A stretch of DNA of 5,504 nt from Lentisphaerota bacterium (GTDB taxonomy: Bacteria; Verrucomicrobiota; Kiritimatiellia; RFP12; UBA3636), in assembly GCA_022837245.1 (NCBI GenBank), contig JALHHX010000146.1, positions 5,400 through 10,903 on the forward strand. Direction: 5' to 3'. Shown here piece by piece: positions 1 through 5,504 of this stretch. The notes beneath the pieces are model-generated. The model saw only the letters and a list, made by a program, of their open reading frames with translations. It had not been told where the DNA came from and did no database searches. The position numbers were made by a program, and so were the translations under genes. Position 1 is the stretch's first letter, and each line of letters opens with the position of its first letter.

Positions 1-201
1 TTTTTCAAAGCCCTCTGGCGGGCATCCAGGCACCGTCAACCCGTGCGACTTCAACCAGCTCTGCGCCATCAAAAGACGTCCGGCATTGCTGTCGCATATG
101 CCAACCAATTCAACAGTGTCGGGATACTTCAAGGCTGTTGCGTCACGATACATTGTCGCACGACTGCCGAGACCAACCAATAAAGCTCTACGTTTTGCCA
201 C
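1..201 (-). CDS. Gfo/Idh/MocA family oxidoreductase, N-terminal fragment (runs off window)
   Basis: This is the first 67 codons of a gene that continues past the left edge with no stop. The GTG at 201-199 is chosen because an in-frame TAG lies at 225-223, no ATG intervenes, and a purine-rich AAGGAAAGGA ends 5 bases upstream. The peptide begins (GTG read as Met) AKRRALLVGLGSRATMY and reaches LVGICDSN. It shows a Rossmann fold start: beta-1 at residues 6-9, a GLGSR nucleotide-binding turn at 10-14, and beta-2 at 31-36 ending in Asp37, an acidic residue that in this fold usually favours NAD(H) over NADP(H). Members of the family oxidise or reduce sugars, inositols and their derivatives, and some (GH109) are NAD-dependent glycosidases. 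The catalytic Lys (EKP motif) and the C-terminal domain are outside the window, so the substrate cannot be inferred. It lies 81 bases after the glycoside hydrolase-like gene on the same strand, probably in the same operon. Confidence 0.8.
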   Translation of the reverse strand, partial: MAKRRALLVGLGSRATMYRDATALKYPDTVELVGICDSNAGRLLMAQSWLKSHGLTVPGCPPEGFEK

Positions 202-206
202 AATTA

Positions 207-216
207 TCCTTTCCTT
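207..216 (-). promoter_or_regulatory. Ribosome binding site of the Gfo/Idh/MocA gene
   Basis: On the minus strand this reads AAGGAAAGGA, two adjoining AAGGA copies ending 5 and 10 bases before the GTG at 201. It decides the start of the gene, because no ATG exists between the in-frame TAG at 225-223 and this GTG. The rest of the 81-base spacer (202-282) is AT-rich, and I see no clear hairpin plus T-run in it, so read-through from the preceding gene is likely. Confidence 0.65.
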
Positions 217-282
217 ATATGACTAGTCCTTTTAAATTCTGTCTTCTCTTTAGGGCGGCGGATTCTCCAAAACCCATAGCCC

Positions 283-2265
283 CTAAAAAAGAATCTTCAA
301 AACACAGTATATGCGCACTGGTGGCAGCGTGAGAACAATCTTCCTGCCTCGTTGTTTGAAAGCCACTTTTTGTTTGATCCCGATGTCGGGGTCGTGCGCA
401 ATGGCAGAGGTAGCTTTCCATCCTTCTGGAAGCTTTATGCTTACCTCGGCGCGTGGCACGGTAGCGACCGCGGCACGGCGTTTGCCGTAGCGGCCCACGT
501 TGAAGTTGACGACATGAAGTGCCAGGCGGGAGCGGGCCGTGTCGATGAAAGCGTTGAAGCGGAGCCCCCGCGACAACCCGCGCACCGATGTGAGAGGTTC
601 GTTGCCTGGAAGCTTCATACTTGGCGTCCACGGTTCACCCTGCCCCAGAACATCGGCGAACGGCTTGCCGTTGACCTTTGTTTTCGGATCGAATACGCAC
701 AGGACCCCGCCGTTGGCGACAAACTGCCGAATGGCGGACACCTGAACATCGTCGAGTTCGATCGAATGAGCACAGACCACTAGCGTTTTGATAAGGGCGA
801 GCGCTTCGGAAGCAACAGAGCGATCCATTAGCGTGCGGATTAGCCGGTGCTGCCCGGAAAGGACTTCTGCCGGAGATGGTTCCTTATCCGTCCTCCACAT
901 GTTTCCGGGATTGTGACCCCAGAACGAGTACAGCAGACCAATGTCTGCAATTGGTTCGCCGCCTTCGTAGAGGTAGTCGAAGTCCTTGAAAAAACGGCGG
1001 TACTTGCGTAGCGGCACGCCTTTTGAAGCAATCGCCGATCCATTGCCAAAGGCGGCGGATTGGGCGAGGCCTAGCTCAAGCATCGCCTCCTGCCCGGGTT
1101 TCAGGCTTTCGTAGTCGAGCATTAAAGTCCGCGCCGGCGAATGCGCGCTGAAAAGCAACTGCCCGATGTGCGTTGCATAGTCCTGCGGAGGGAGGCCACC
1201 GCGCTGCCTCAAACGAGTTGCAGGGAGGGGTGCGCCTGGAGTATACGTGCTTTCAAACATCAGCACGTCGCACGAAGCCGAAACCGCCATGAAGTCCGCG
1301 AATGAATTGATGTTGGGGAAAACTTCAAAAGCAGGATTTATCTCACGGCCGGCATCCCGAACCATGAGCTGCCAACGCGCGATGGTCGCAATCCGGTAGC
1401 GGCGGATAAGCTCCTTGGGAGTCTTATCCGAGAGCAGATCAGCATCTTCGGGATCGCCTTCGTACGCAAGCGCCTGCAGAACCGACGACGGAAGTGCCTC
1501 GACAAAATCCTTGAAGTTGCTGCGGCAATGCTCGCAGACGCACTCCATCTCCCACGTGCTGCTGTTGTCCGGGAAGACGCCGTCGTAGCCAACTTCGGCA
1601 ATTAGTTTCGTAAGCGTCGCCTGAAAACGGCGCCATGTGGGATTTTCAGGGCACGTCCTGTAGCGGTGGAGCGGCGCGTAATACGGGGGGGAGAACCCTC
1701 CGCACGCCCCTGCGAGGAACTTGCCGTCGCGGCCAACGGAGAGCCAAGTCAAAGGATCTCCAACCGGTCGAGGCCCGAGCCATCGTTCGTAGTCTCTCCA
1801 GTGGTCGTAGAATGCCCAGAATCCCTCACGCGTTTCATGGTCTCCGGCGATAGTGTGGATCGCGCTGTAGCACATTAGCCGCGGGACTCCAGCTTCGTGC
1901 CAGCGTCGCGTGTACTCCCGGAGCCGTTCTATCCGCGCCTCGAGCTCGACTGGTGAGAGCAGACGGATCGCATCGCGGTCGAGCGTATGCCCCGGCCCCC
2001 CGGTTACCTGGTTCTCGGCATGAGCCAGCGGCACGGCACCCCAGTTGTGCAGTATCGGCACAGCCTTGCCGACGTGCATCAGGTCTGGCGGGGCGTCTGC
2101 GAATTCACGGATAGTTTCGAAGTCGTCCCAGTGATTCCGGGAGTAATCGATGACGTAGATAAACGGCGGGCGCATACGGGGAGGCCGGATGCGCTCCTGC
2201 GATGGGAACATGAGTGGAACAAGCGCTCTGTAGCCGGTTTCAGGCGTACAGCGAATTTCTTTCAT
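283..2265 (-). CDS. Glycoside hydrolase-like protein (GH42/GHL-type barrel with amidotransferase-like domain)
   Basis: The product is 660 residues with no signal peptide, so it is probably cytoplasmic. Residues about 34-410 look like a TIM barrel: FIYVIDYSRNHWDDF (35-49), YDGVFPDNS (227-235), then C-V-C-E-H-C (Cys242, 244, 247), FPNIN (316-320) and DVLMFEST (333-340). The Cys-x-Cys-x2-Cys pattern after an 'xDN' strand is typical of GH42 beta-galactosidases, where it binds zinc, and of GHL-type barrels. Residues about 420-545 (DFDYLYEGG, then QFVANGGVL) resemble the class I amidotransferase-like trimerisation domain of GH42. About 575-660 is a small C-terminal beta domain (LALHVVNFN, IKLPEGW). 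The usual GH42 Asn-Glu acid/base is replaced by Asn234-Ser235; Glu239, Glu241 or Glu338 could be catalytic, so activity is unproven. The start at 2265 is chosen because its ATG overlaps the preceding stop (TAATG) and the 38 residues upstream lie inside the preceding gene; Met19 and Met31 lack good ribosome sites. Exact family and substrate are not recognised. Confidence 0.75.
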   Translation of the reverse strand: MKEIRCTPETGYRALVPLMFPSQERIRPPRMRPPFIYVIDYSRNHWDDFETIREFADAPPDLMHVGKAVPILHNWGAVPLAHAENQVTGGPGHTLDRDAIRLLSPVELEARIERLREYTRRWHEAGVPRLMCYSAIHTIAGDHETREGFWAFYDHWRDYERWLGPRPVGDPLTWLSVGRDGKFLAGACGGFSPPYYAPLHRYRTCPENPTWRRFQATLTKLIAEVGYDGVFPDNSSTWEMECVCEHCRSNFKDFVEALPSSVLQALAYEGDPEDADLLSDKTPKELIRRYRIATIARWQLMVRDAGREINPAFEVFPNINSFADFMAVSASCDVLMFESTYTPGAPLPATRLRQRGGLPPQDYATHIGQLLFSAHSPARTLMLDYESLKPGQEAMLELGLAQSAAFGNGSAIASKGVPLRKYRRFFKDFDYLYEGGEPIADIGLLYSFWGHNPGNMWRTDKEPSPAEVLSGQHRLIRTLMDRSVASEALALIKTLVVCAHSIELDDVQVSAIRQFVANGGVLCVFDPKTKVNGKPFADVLGQGEPWTPSMKLPGNEPLTSVRGLSRGLRFNAFIDTARSRLALHVVNFNVGRYGKRRAAVATVPRAEVSIKLPEGWKATSAIAHDPDIGIKQKVAFKQRGRKIVLTLPPVRIYCVLKILF

Positions 2266-2267
2266 TA
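2263..2267 (-). promoter_or_regulatory. TAATG stop/start overlap (translational coupling site)
   Basis: The TAA stop of the beta-helix gene (2267-2265) shares its last A with the ATG (2265-2263) of the glycoside hydrolase-like gene. No Shine-Dalgarno-like sequence stands at the usual distance before this ATG. Initiation therefore probably depends on ribosomes terminating on the upstream gene, which would tie production of the second protein to that of the first. The overlap is directly visible; the mechanism is inferred from known coupled operons. Confidence 0.6.
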
Positions 2268-5200
2268 CCGCACAATAATGACAGTTTCGCTCGGCCCGGG
2301 TACTTCGTAGGCTCCCATGTCGACAGAAATGCCCTGCGCGCGTTTGACGCCAGCTAGATCCACCGACTCCGACATCCACGGAAGGATCAGACCCGCGTCG
2401 ATCGCCGGGCTGCCTTCACCAAGTCGGTAGTCCCCTGCGGCCGGGTCGGCGAAGAGCGGATTCGCGCTCTTGCATCCTGCCACGCCGTCCATCGTCGCGT
2501 CGTTGAAGAGCGACCAGCCGACGTTGAGCAGATGGCCCGAGCCGTCCACCGGCAGGTTGCTCAGGTCGCCCGCCGCATGCCCCCAGACGATGCTGTTCGT
2601 GATGGACAGCGTGCCGGCGGCATACCGGACGCCGACGGCCTCGGCCTTGTTGAAGTCGTTGGAGACGACGGTGCAGCTCTCCAGATGGGTCTTGGCCGCG
2701 GTTTCGCGCGAGTAGATGCCGCCGCTGGGATCGTTCTCCGTCCGGCTGGTCGTGTTTCCCGCAACCAGCACGTTGCGCAGCCGCGCCGTGCCGCCGGCGT
2801 TGGCGATGCCGCCGCCGCGCGTCCAGCACGGATAGGATCCCTGAAGAGCGATGTTGTTCGTCACGACCGACTCCGCGATGTCGAGGACTGCGCCGGCGCC
2901 GACGTAGATGCCGCCGCCATCGGCACCGCGGTTGTAGGGCGCCGCCGTGTTCTTGTTGTTGCCCTGGGCGACGTTGCCGGCGATCGTCGAATTTCGGATC
3001 GTCATCGTTCCGCCGGAGACGCGCACGCCGCCGCCAGGCCCGAAGTAGTTGTCAAGCCCTCCGGACACGATCTTGTTGCCGAGGACGAGGCAGTTGGTGA
3101 CGACCGCGGTGCCGCTGGCGAGCAACACGCCCGCGCCGCCGTCTGTCGCGGCTCCCGATGCGGGAAGCAGGTTGTTGGTGATGACGCAGTTCTCCAGCCA
3201 GGCCGACTGCGTGGCGCCGGAGAGGTGAATCCCAGCACCTTGGATGTAGGATCCGCCCGTGATCGTGACCCCCTCCACCACGATGTTCGGAGAGTTCTGG
3301 ATCCGCAGCACGCTGGCCGAGCCGGCGCTGCGCTTCAGGATCGTTGGCCACTGGGCCGGATCGCGCGCGCCCGGCGTCGCGCCAGTGGCCTGGTAGCCGC
3401 CTTCGACGCGCAGATTGCTCTTCCCATCGACAAGGTAGACGTAGTTCAACGCGAATCCCGGTGCCGCTGAGAATGTCTCGCCTGCCAGGCGGATGGTGTC
3501 GCCGGATTCAGCCGCCGCGAATGCGACCGTCGGATCGGTGTAGGCCGTGGCCCAGGTCGAGGCGTCGGAGTTGTCGCCGGACGACGAGACGTAGATCGTG
3601 GCGTTGACCGGCAGCATGCTGAAAGAGGACACGCCAGACCAAGCCGTGCCCGCGCCATTGGCGGCGCTGATCCGGTACTCGTAGGTCAAACCGGATACGA
3701 GGCCGCCGACCGGCCAGATGAACGTCCCCTCCTCGCGCATGCCGGCGGGCACAGAATTCGTCGCGGTGGTTCCCGACTCCCAGTAGTGGAACACGACGTC
3801 GGGGAGCTGGCCGCCATCGTCGGTCAGCGTGGCGCCGAGGTTCGCGACCGTGTGGCTGCGGAATCCAACGCCAGGGTTGGAAATTGCGGGCATGGTGGCG
3901 GAGACGGTCGGCGTCTTCGCGGCGACGTCGGTGTTGCCGTAGGCGCCCATGTTGACGCGTCCGCCGTTGGGCGCCGGCTCAAGTCCGTAGGCCGACGCGG
4001 GATCGCCGCGGTCGATCAGCGGGCTGCTGATGGCGGCCGTCGTCCAGGCGCCGCCGCTGAAGGTGCCGCCCGCGTAGTGGCCGGCCGTGGATTTCAGGTG
4101 GTAGAAGAGCGTGTCGGCGAATTGGGGAACGACCGAATGGCAACCCAGGAATCCGGCGTTCTGGCCGTCGCCTATGTTCGAGTACCCGACATGGGCGAGA
4201 TTGAAGTTGAAAAGATCCGTGACATGGTTCACCACGATCGAGTTCGTCACGGCGAAGACGCCGGTGCTGCGGCGAAGGGCGACGCTGCCGGCCTTGCCGG
4301 CGTCGTTGTCCGCGACCGTGCAGTTCTCGAGGAGCACGTAGGGCGCGGTTCCCAGCGACATGATGGCGCTGCTTGCATCCGTTCCCGTCAACGCCGTCGC
4401 GTTCCGGACGAGCAACACGTTGCGCAGGCGGACCTTGCCGCCATTGTTGTAGATCGCGCCGCCCCTTCCCGTGCCGCCAGCCCATTCCGTGGTGGCGGCG
4501 TTGTTGGTGACGACCGAATTCCAGACGTTGAGTTCGGCTGTGGTTGCTTCCAGATCGACGGCGCCGCCGTAGCTCGGCTGTGTCCGGGATGACAAGGCGT
4601 TGTTGTTCGCGATGGTCGAGCGGTACACGTTCAGCACGCCCGAGGCCGCGAGGTAGGCCGCGCCGCCTCGCGCCTGGGTGCCGTCGTTGCCGCGTCCGCA
4701 CGTGTTGTCTGTCACGACGGAATTGGTCAACGTGACGGTGCTGGAAGCGATGTAGAAGGCGCCGCCCTGCCCGTAAGTCGCATAGTTGTTGGAGACAATA
4801 CAATTGTCGAACACCACTCCGCCTGAACTGGAGGCAATATTGATGCCTCCCCCCTGGTTGTACCTGCCGCCCGTGATCGTGACGCTCTCAAACGTCACGT
4901 TGCTCAGCCCCGAGAGACTCAGCACGCGGCCTTGCGGCGTCGTGCCGCTGCGCGCCAGCGCGGTAGGCCACTGGGCCGGATCGCGCGGACCGGGAAGCGT
5001 CGGATTGGACGGATTCGCCTCGTAGCCGCCGCGGATGGCGAGGTCGGAGCGGCTGGCGAGCGAATATACCTTCGTGCCGTCGGCGGCGGCGGCGAACGCC
5101 TCGCCCTTCAGGTATATGTTGGACACCACGGCGTTAGTCTGCGCGTAGTCGAAGGCGGCCTGCACTGAGGTGAAGGCGTTCGCCCAGGAGTCATACGGCG

Positions 5201-5315
5201 CCGTGGCCGTGCCGGTTGAAGACACGTAAACGTCAGTCGCCGAAGCGGAAAGCGTAAAAATGAGAAGAGACGAGAATGTCGCGAAGCATAAGCTCAGCAT
5301 TTTTTTTGTTTTCAT
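2265..5315 (-). CDS. Secreted parallel beta-helix protein, two modules with FN3-like linker, choice-of-anchor Q style C-terminus
   Basis: The product is 1016 residues. The ATG at 5315 follows AGGAGG by 9 bases and opens a Sec signal peptide: Lys-rich start (KTKK), hydrophobic residues 7-22, likely cleavage after Ala-Ser-Ala (24-26). Module A (about 28-466) and module B (about 571-1005) share the same plan: an entry motif (DVYVSS / TIYVSS), 'GGY-A…RDPAQWPT', 'TITGG-Y-QG-GI', then many right-handed beta-helix rungs of the type 'N-V-V-NN…GGGI', and a closing 'SP-ID-G…MGAY'. Residues 470-569 are an FN3-like domain (GLTYEYRISAANGAGTAW). Proteins of this kind are exported, and beta-helices commonly bind or cleave polysaccharides, but no lyase or hydrolase catalytic motif is recognisable. 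Only 12 residues follow the last module, ending SETVIIVR, so no PEP-CTERM, autotransporter or other sorting tail is visible. Placement next to a glycosidase-like gene suggests a carbohydrate role; an adhesin or structural surface protein is equally possible. Confidence 0.85.
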   Translation of the reverse strand: MKTKKMLSLCFATFSSLLIFTLSASATDVYVSSTGTATAPYDSWANAFTSVQAAFDYAQTNAVVSNIYLKGEAFAAAADGTKVYSLASRSDLAIRGGYEANPSNPTLPGPRDPAQWPTALARSGTTPQGRVLSLSGLSNVTFESVTITGGRYNQGGGINIASSSGGVVFDNCIVSNNYATYGQGGAFYIASSTVTLTNSVVTDNTCGRGNDGTQARGGAAYLAASGVLNVYRSTIANNNALSSRTQPSYGGAVDLEATTAELNVWNSVVTNNAATTEWAGGTGRGGAIYNNGGKVRLRNVLLVRNATALTGTDASSAIMSLGTAPYVLLENCTVADNDAGKAGSVALRRSTGVFAVTNSIVVNHVTDLFNFNLAHVGYSNIGDGQNAGFLGCHSVVPQFADTLFYHLKSTAGHYAGGTFSGGAWTTAAISSPLIDRGDPASAYGLEPAPNGGRVNMGAYGNTDVAAKTPTVSATMPAISNPGVGFRSHTVANLGATLTDDGGQLPDVVFHYWESGTTATNSVPAGMREEGTFIWPVGGLVSGLTYEYRISAANGAGTAWSGVSSFSMLPVNATIYVSSSGDNSDASTWATAYTDPTVAFAAAESGDTIRLAGETFSAAPGFALNYVYLVDGKSNLRVEGGYQATGATPGARDPAQWPTILKRSAGSASVLRIQNSPNIVVEGVTITGGSYIQGAGIHLSGATQSAWLENCVITNNLLPASGAATDGGAGVLLASGTAVVTNCLVLGNKIVSGGLDNYFGPGGGVRVSGGTMTIRNSTIAGNVAQGNNKNTAAPYNRGADGGGIYVGAGAVLDIAESVVTNNIALQGSYPCWTRGGGIANAGGTARLRNVLVAGNTTSRTENDPSGGIYSRETAAKTHLESCTVVSNDFNKAEAVGVRYAAGTLSITNSIVWGHAAGDLSNLPVDGSGHLLNVGWSLFNDATMDGVAGCKSANPLFADPAAGDYRLGEGSPAIDAGLILPWMSESVDLAGVKRAQGISVDMGAYEVPGPSETVIIVR
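2301..3605 (-). repeat. Beta-helix module B (second copy of internal duplication)
   Basis: This stretch encodes residues 571-1005. It parallels module A but closes with the fuller SPAIDAG…VDMGAYE form, which matches the choice-of-anchor Q signature, while module A closes with SPLIDRG…NMGAYG. Module B has a shorter entry section before GGYQA. The identical DNA blocks are at 3346-3367 and 3253-3269. Rungs contain repeated VTNN/ITNN turns and GGGI-type glycine turns, as expected for stacked parallel beta-strands. Confidence 0.8.
3609..3908 (-). other. FN3-like linker domain within the beta-helix protein
   Basis: Residues 470-569 form an all-beta, roughly 100-residue unit between the two helices. 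It contains ATLTDDGG (495-502), FHYWESG (509-515), GLVSGLTYEYRISA (538-551) and NGAGTAWSG (553-561), ending FSMLP. This is the pattern of fibronectin type III-like domains common in exported PVC proteins ('Y-YR--A-N-AGT'). It probably acts as a spacer; no ligand can be inferred. Confidence 0.6.
3918..5234 (-). repeat. Beta-helix module A (first copy of internal duplication)
   Basis: This stretch encodes residues 28-466. It is related to module B along its whole length, with aligned landmarks RDPAQWPT (111-118 versus 651-658), TITGG (146-150 versus 684-688), RLRNVL (296-301 versus 845-850) and MGAY (456-459 versus 1000-1003). The offset stays between 538 and 549 codons, showing one ancient duplication with small later indels. 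Two DNA blocks remain identical: 22 bases at 4966-4987 (matching 3346-3367) and 17 bases at 4867-4883 (matching 3253-3269). Confidence 0.8.
5238..5315 (-). other. Sec-type signal peptide of the beta-helix protein
   Basis: It encodes residues 1-26: a Lys-rich n-region (K2, K4, K5), a hydrophobic core at about 7-22, and Ala-Ser-Ala at 24-26 fitting signal peptidase I, with mature protein starting TDVYVSS. There is no Cys at +1, so it is not a lipoprotein. An eight-base A run (5307-5300) covers codons 3-6. Confidence 0.8.
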
Positions 5316-5324
5316 GACCCTTTT

Positions 5325-5330
5325 CCTCCT
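5325..5330 (-). promoter_or_regulatory. Shine-Dalgarno AGGAGG of the beta-helix gene
   Basis: A perfect AGGAGG ends 9 bases before the ATG at 5315. It settles that start over the in-frame TTG at 5405 and ATG at 5399, which would add a non-signal-like extension before the obvious signal peptide. Confidence 0.85.
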
Positions 5331-5399
5331 GTTGTTGTGTTCTTTCGGCCGATTTGACCGTGGAAACAGGCACAGCGCTGTTAAAAATGCGCATAGCAT

Positions 5400-5421
5400 A
5401 CTCAACTTGTGAGTGTTGAGT
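5400..5421. repeat. Inverted repeat ACTCAAC-N8-GTTGAGT, possible operator
   Basis: Seven-base arms at 5400-5406 and 5415-5421 pair perfectly around an 8-base loop. It lies 84 bases upstream of the beta-helix start. There is no T-run after it on either strand, so it is more like a regulator binding site or an RNA hairpin than an intrinsic terminator. GTTGAG also recurs in plus orientation at 5494-5499. Confidence 0.4.
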
Positions 5422-5461
5422 TCTCGTATTGTTCATGGGTCGTGCGACAGCCCTTCCACGA

Positions 5462-5504
5462 TCAGCGGGCAACCCGGACTACGACCTCTATGAGTTGAGC
5501 TGAA
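5462..5504 (-). CDS. Possible C-terminal end of an upstream gene (fragment)
   Basis: Reading leftward from the window edge, one minus frame encodes SAQLIEVVVRVAR and stops at TGA 5464-5462; its alternating hydrophobic pattern is plausible for a beta-strand at a protein end. Another minus frame is open to TGA at 5435-5433 and encodes a less protein-like tail. With so few codons neither can be confirmed; the fragment is listed only because the other genes run the same way. Confidence 0.2.
   Translation of the reverse strand, partial: SAQLIEVVVRVAR

Larger units (their letters stand above)
5316..5461 (-). promoter_or_regulatory. Non-coding leader, probable promoter region of the operon
   Basis: This stretch separates the beta-helix gene from whatever lies further right, and is less GC-rich than the genes. 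It holds the inverted repeat at 5400-5421, the 8-base palindromes CAGCGCTG (5373-5380) and ATGCGCAT (5387-5394), and the AGGAGG near its end. A TTGAGT (5405-5400) with TAACAG (5383-5378) at 16-base spacing is the nearest thing to a -35/-10 pair, but the -10 match is poor and promoter rules in this phylum are uncertain. No convincing coding frame is seen here. Confidence 0.4.

Noticed and set aside
202..282. Possible terminator between the last two genes
   Set aside because: I found no convincing stem followed by a T-run on the minus strand.
352..783. Plus-strand open frames at 352-783 and 1987-2310
   Set aside because: Both are antisense to the glycoside hydrolase-like gene, whose frame has clear domain motifs; no ribosome site or recognisable domain supports them.
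2266..2379. 38-residue N-terminal extension of the glycoside hydrolase-like protein
   Set aside because: It overlaps the conserved closing motif of the upstream gene in another frame and reads as Arg/Cys/His-rich noise; the TAATG start is better.
2532..3470. Long plus-strand open frame of 312 codons
   Set aside because: It lies antisense within the beta-helix gene, is Arg/Ala/Asp/Val-rich without any domain pattern, and is explained by the high-GC codon bias of the real gene. The same holds for 3786-4592.
3979..4803. Minus-strand open frame of 274 codons
   Set aside because: Another frame of the beta-helix gene; its Arg/His/Gln-rich low-complexity translation is a frame shadow.
5316..5405. 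30-residue extension of the beta-helix protein from TTG 5405 or ATG 5399
   Set aside because: A perfect AGGAGG and a complete signal peptide mark 5315 as the start; the extension would bury the signal peptide.
5233..5472. Minus-strand 79-codon open frame across the leader
   Set aside because: It runs through the ribosome site and the signal peptide in another frame, with no plausible protein features.
5435..5503. Small plus-strand frame of 22 codons starting with ATG
   Set aside because: Too short, with no ribosome binding site, and opposite to all other genes here.

Overview
The window is an ordinary-looking but poorly characterised accessory operon, read entirely from the minus strand (right to left). 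Protein style points to the PVC superphylum, most likely Kiritimatiellota, Lentisphaerota or a Verrucomicrobiota relative. The evidence is a large secreted beta-helix protein opening with a 'YVSS-G-…-WA-A' motif and closing with 'SPAIDAG … DMGAYE' (choice-of-anchor Q style), an FN3-like 'GLTYEYRISAANGAGTAW' linker, and neighbouring GH-like and Gfo/Idh/MocA genes. This taxonomic call is inference from recalled family style, not a search.

Layout in the direction of transcription: (1) 5504-5462, possibly the last codons of an upstream gene (weak). (2) 5461-5316, a non-coding, less GC-rich leader with an inverted repeat at 5400-5421 and a strong AGGAGG ribosome binding site at 5325-5330. (3) 5315-2265, a 1016-residue secreted parallel beta-helix protein made of two diverged copies of the same module joined by an FN3-like domain. 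(4) 2265-283, a 660-residue cytoplasmic-looking protein resembling GH42 / GHL-type glycoside hydrolases (barrel, amidotransferase-like domain, C-terminal beta domain); its ATG overlaps the stop of gene 3 as TAATG. (5) 282-202, a short spacer carrying a ribosome binding site. (6) 201-1, the N-terminal 67 residues of a Gfo/Idh/MocA-type NAD-dependent oxidoreductase starting with GTG and running off the window.

A reasonable working model is a carbohydrate-use cluster: a secreted beta-helix protein that binds or processes a polysaccharide, an intracellular glycosidase-like enzyme, and a sugar or inositol-type dehydrogenase. The order and the overlapping stop/start support co-expression; the substrate is unknown. 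The most interesting points are the tight coupling of an exported protein to an apparently non-exported enzyme, the GH42-type cysteine motif in a protein without the expected Asn-Glu acid/base, and the internal duplication of the beta-helix protein. I saw no RNA gene, CRISPR array, insertion sequence or phage gene.
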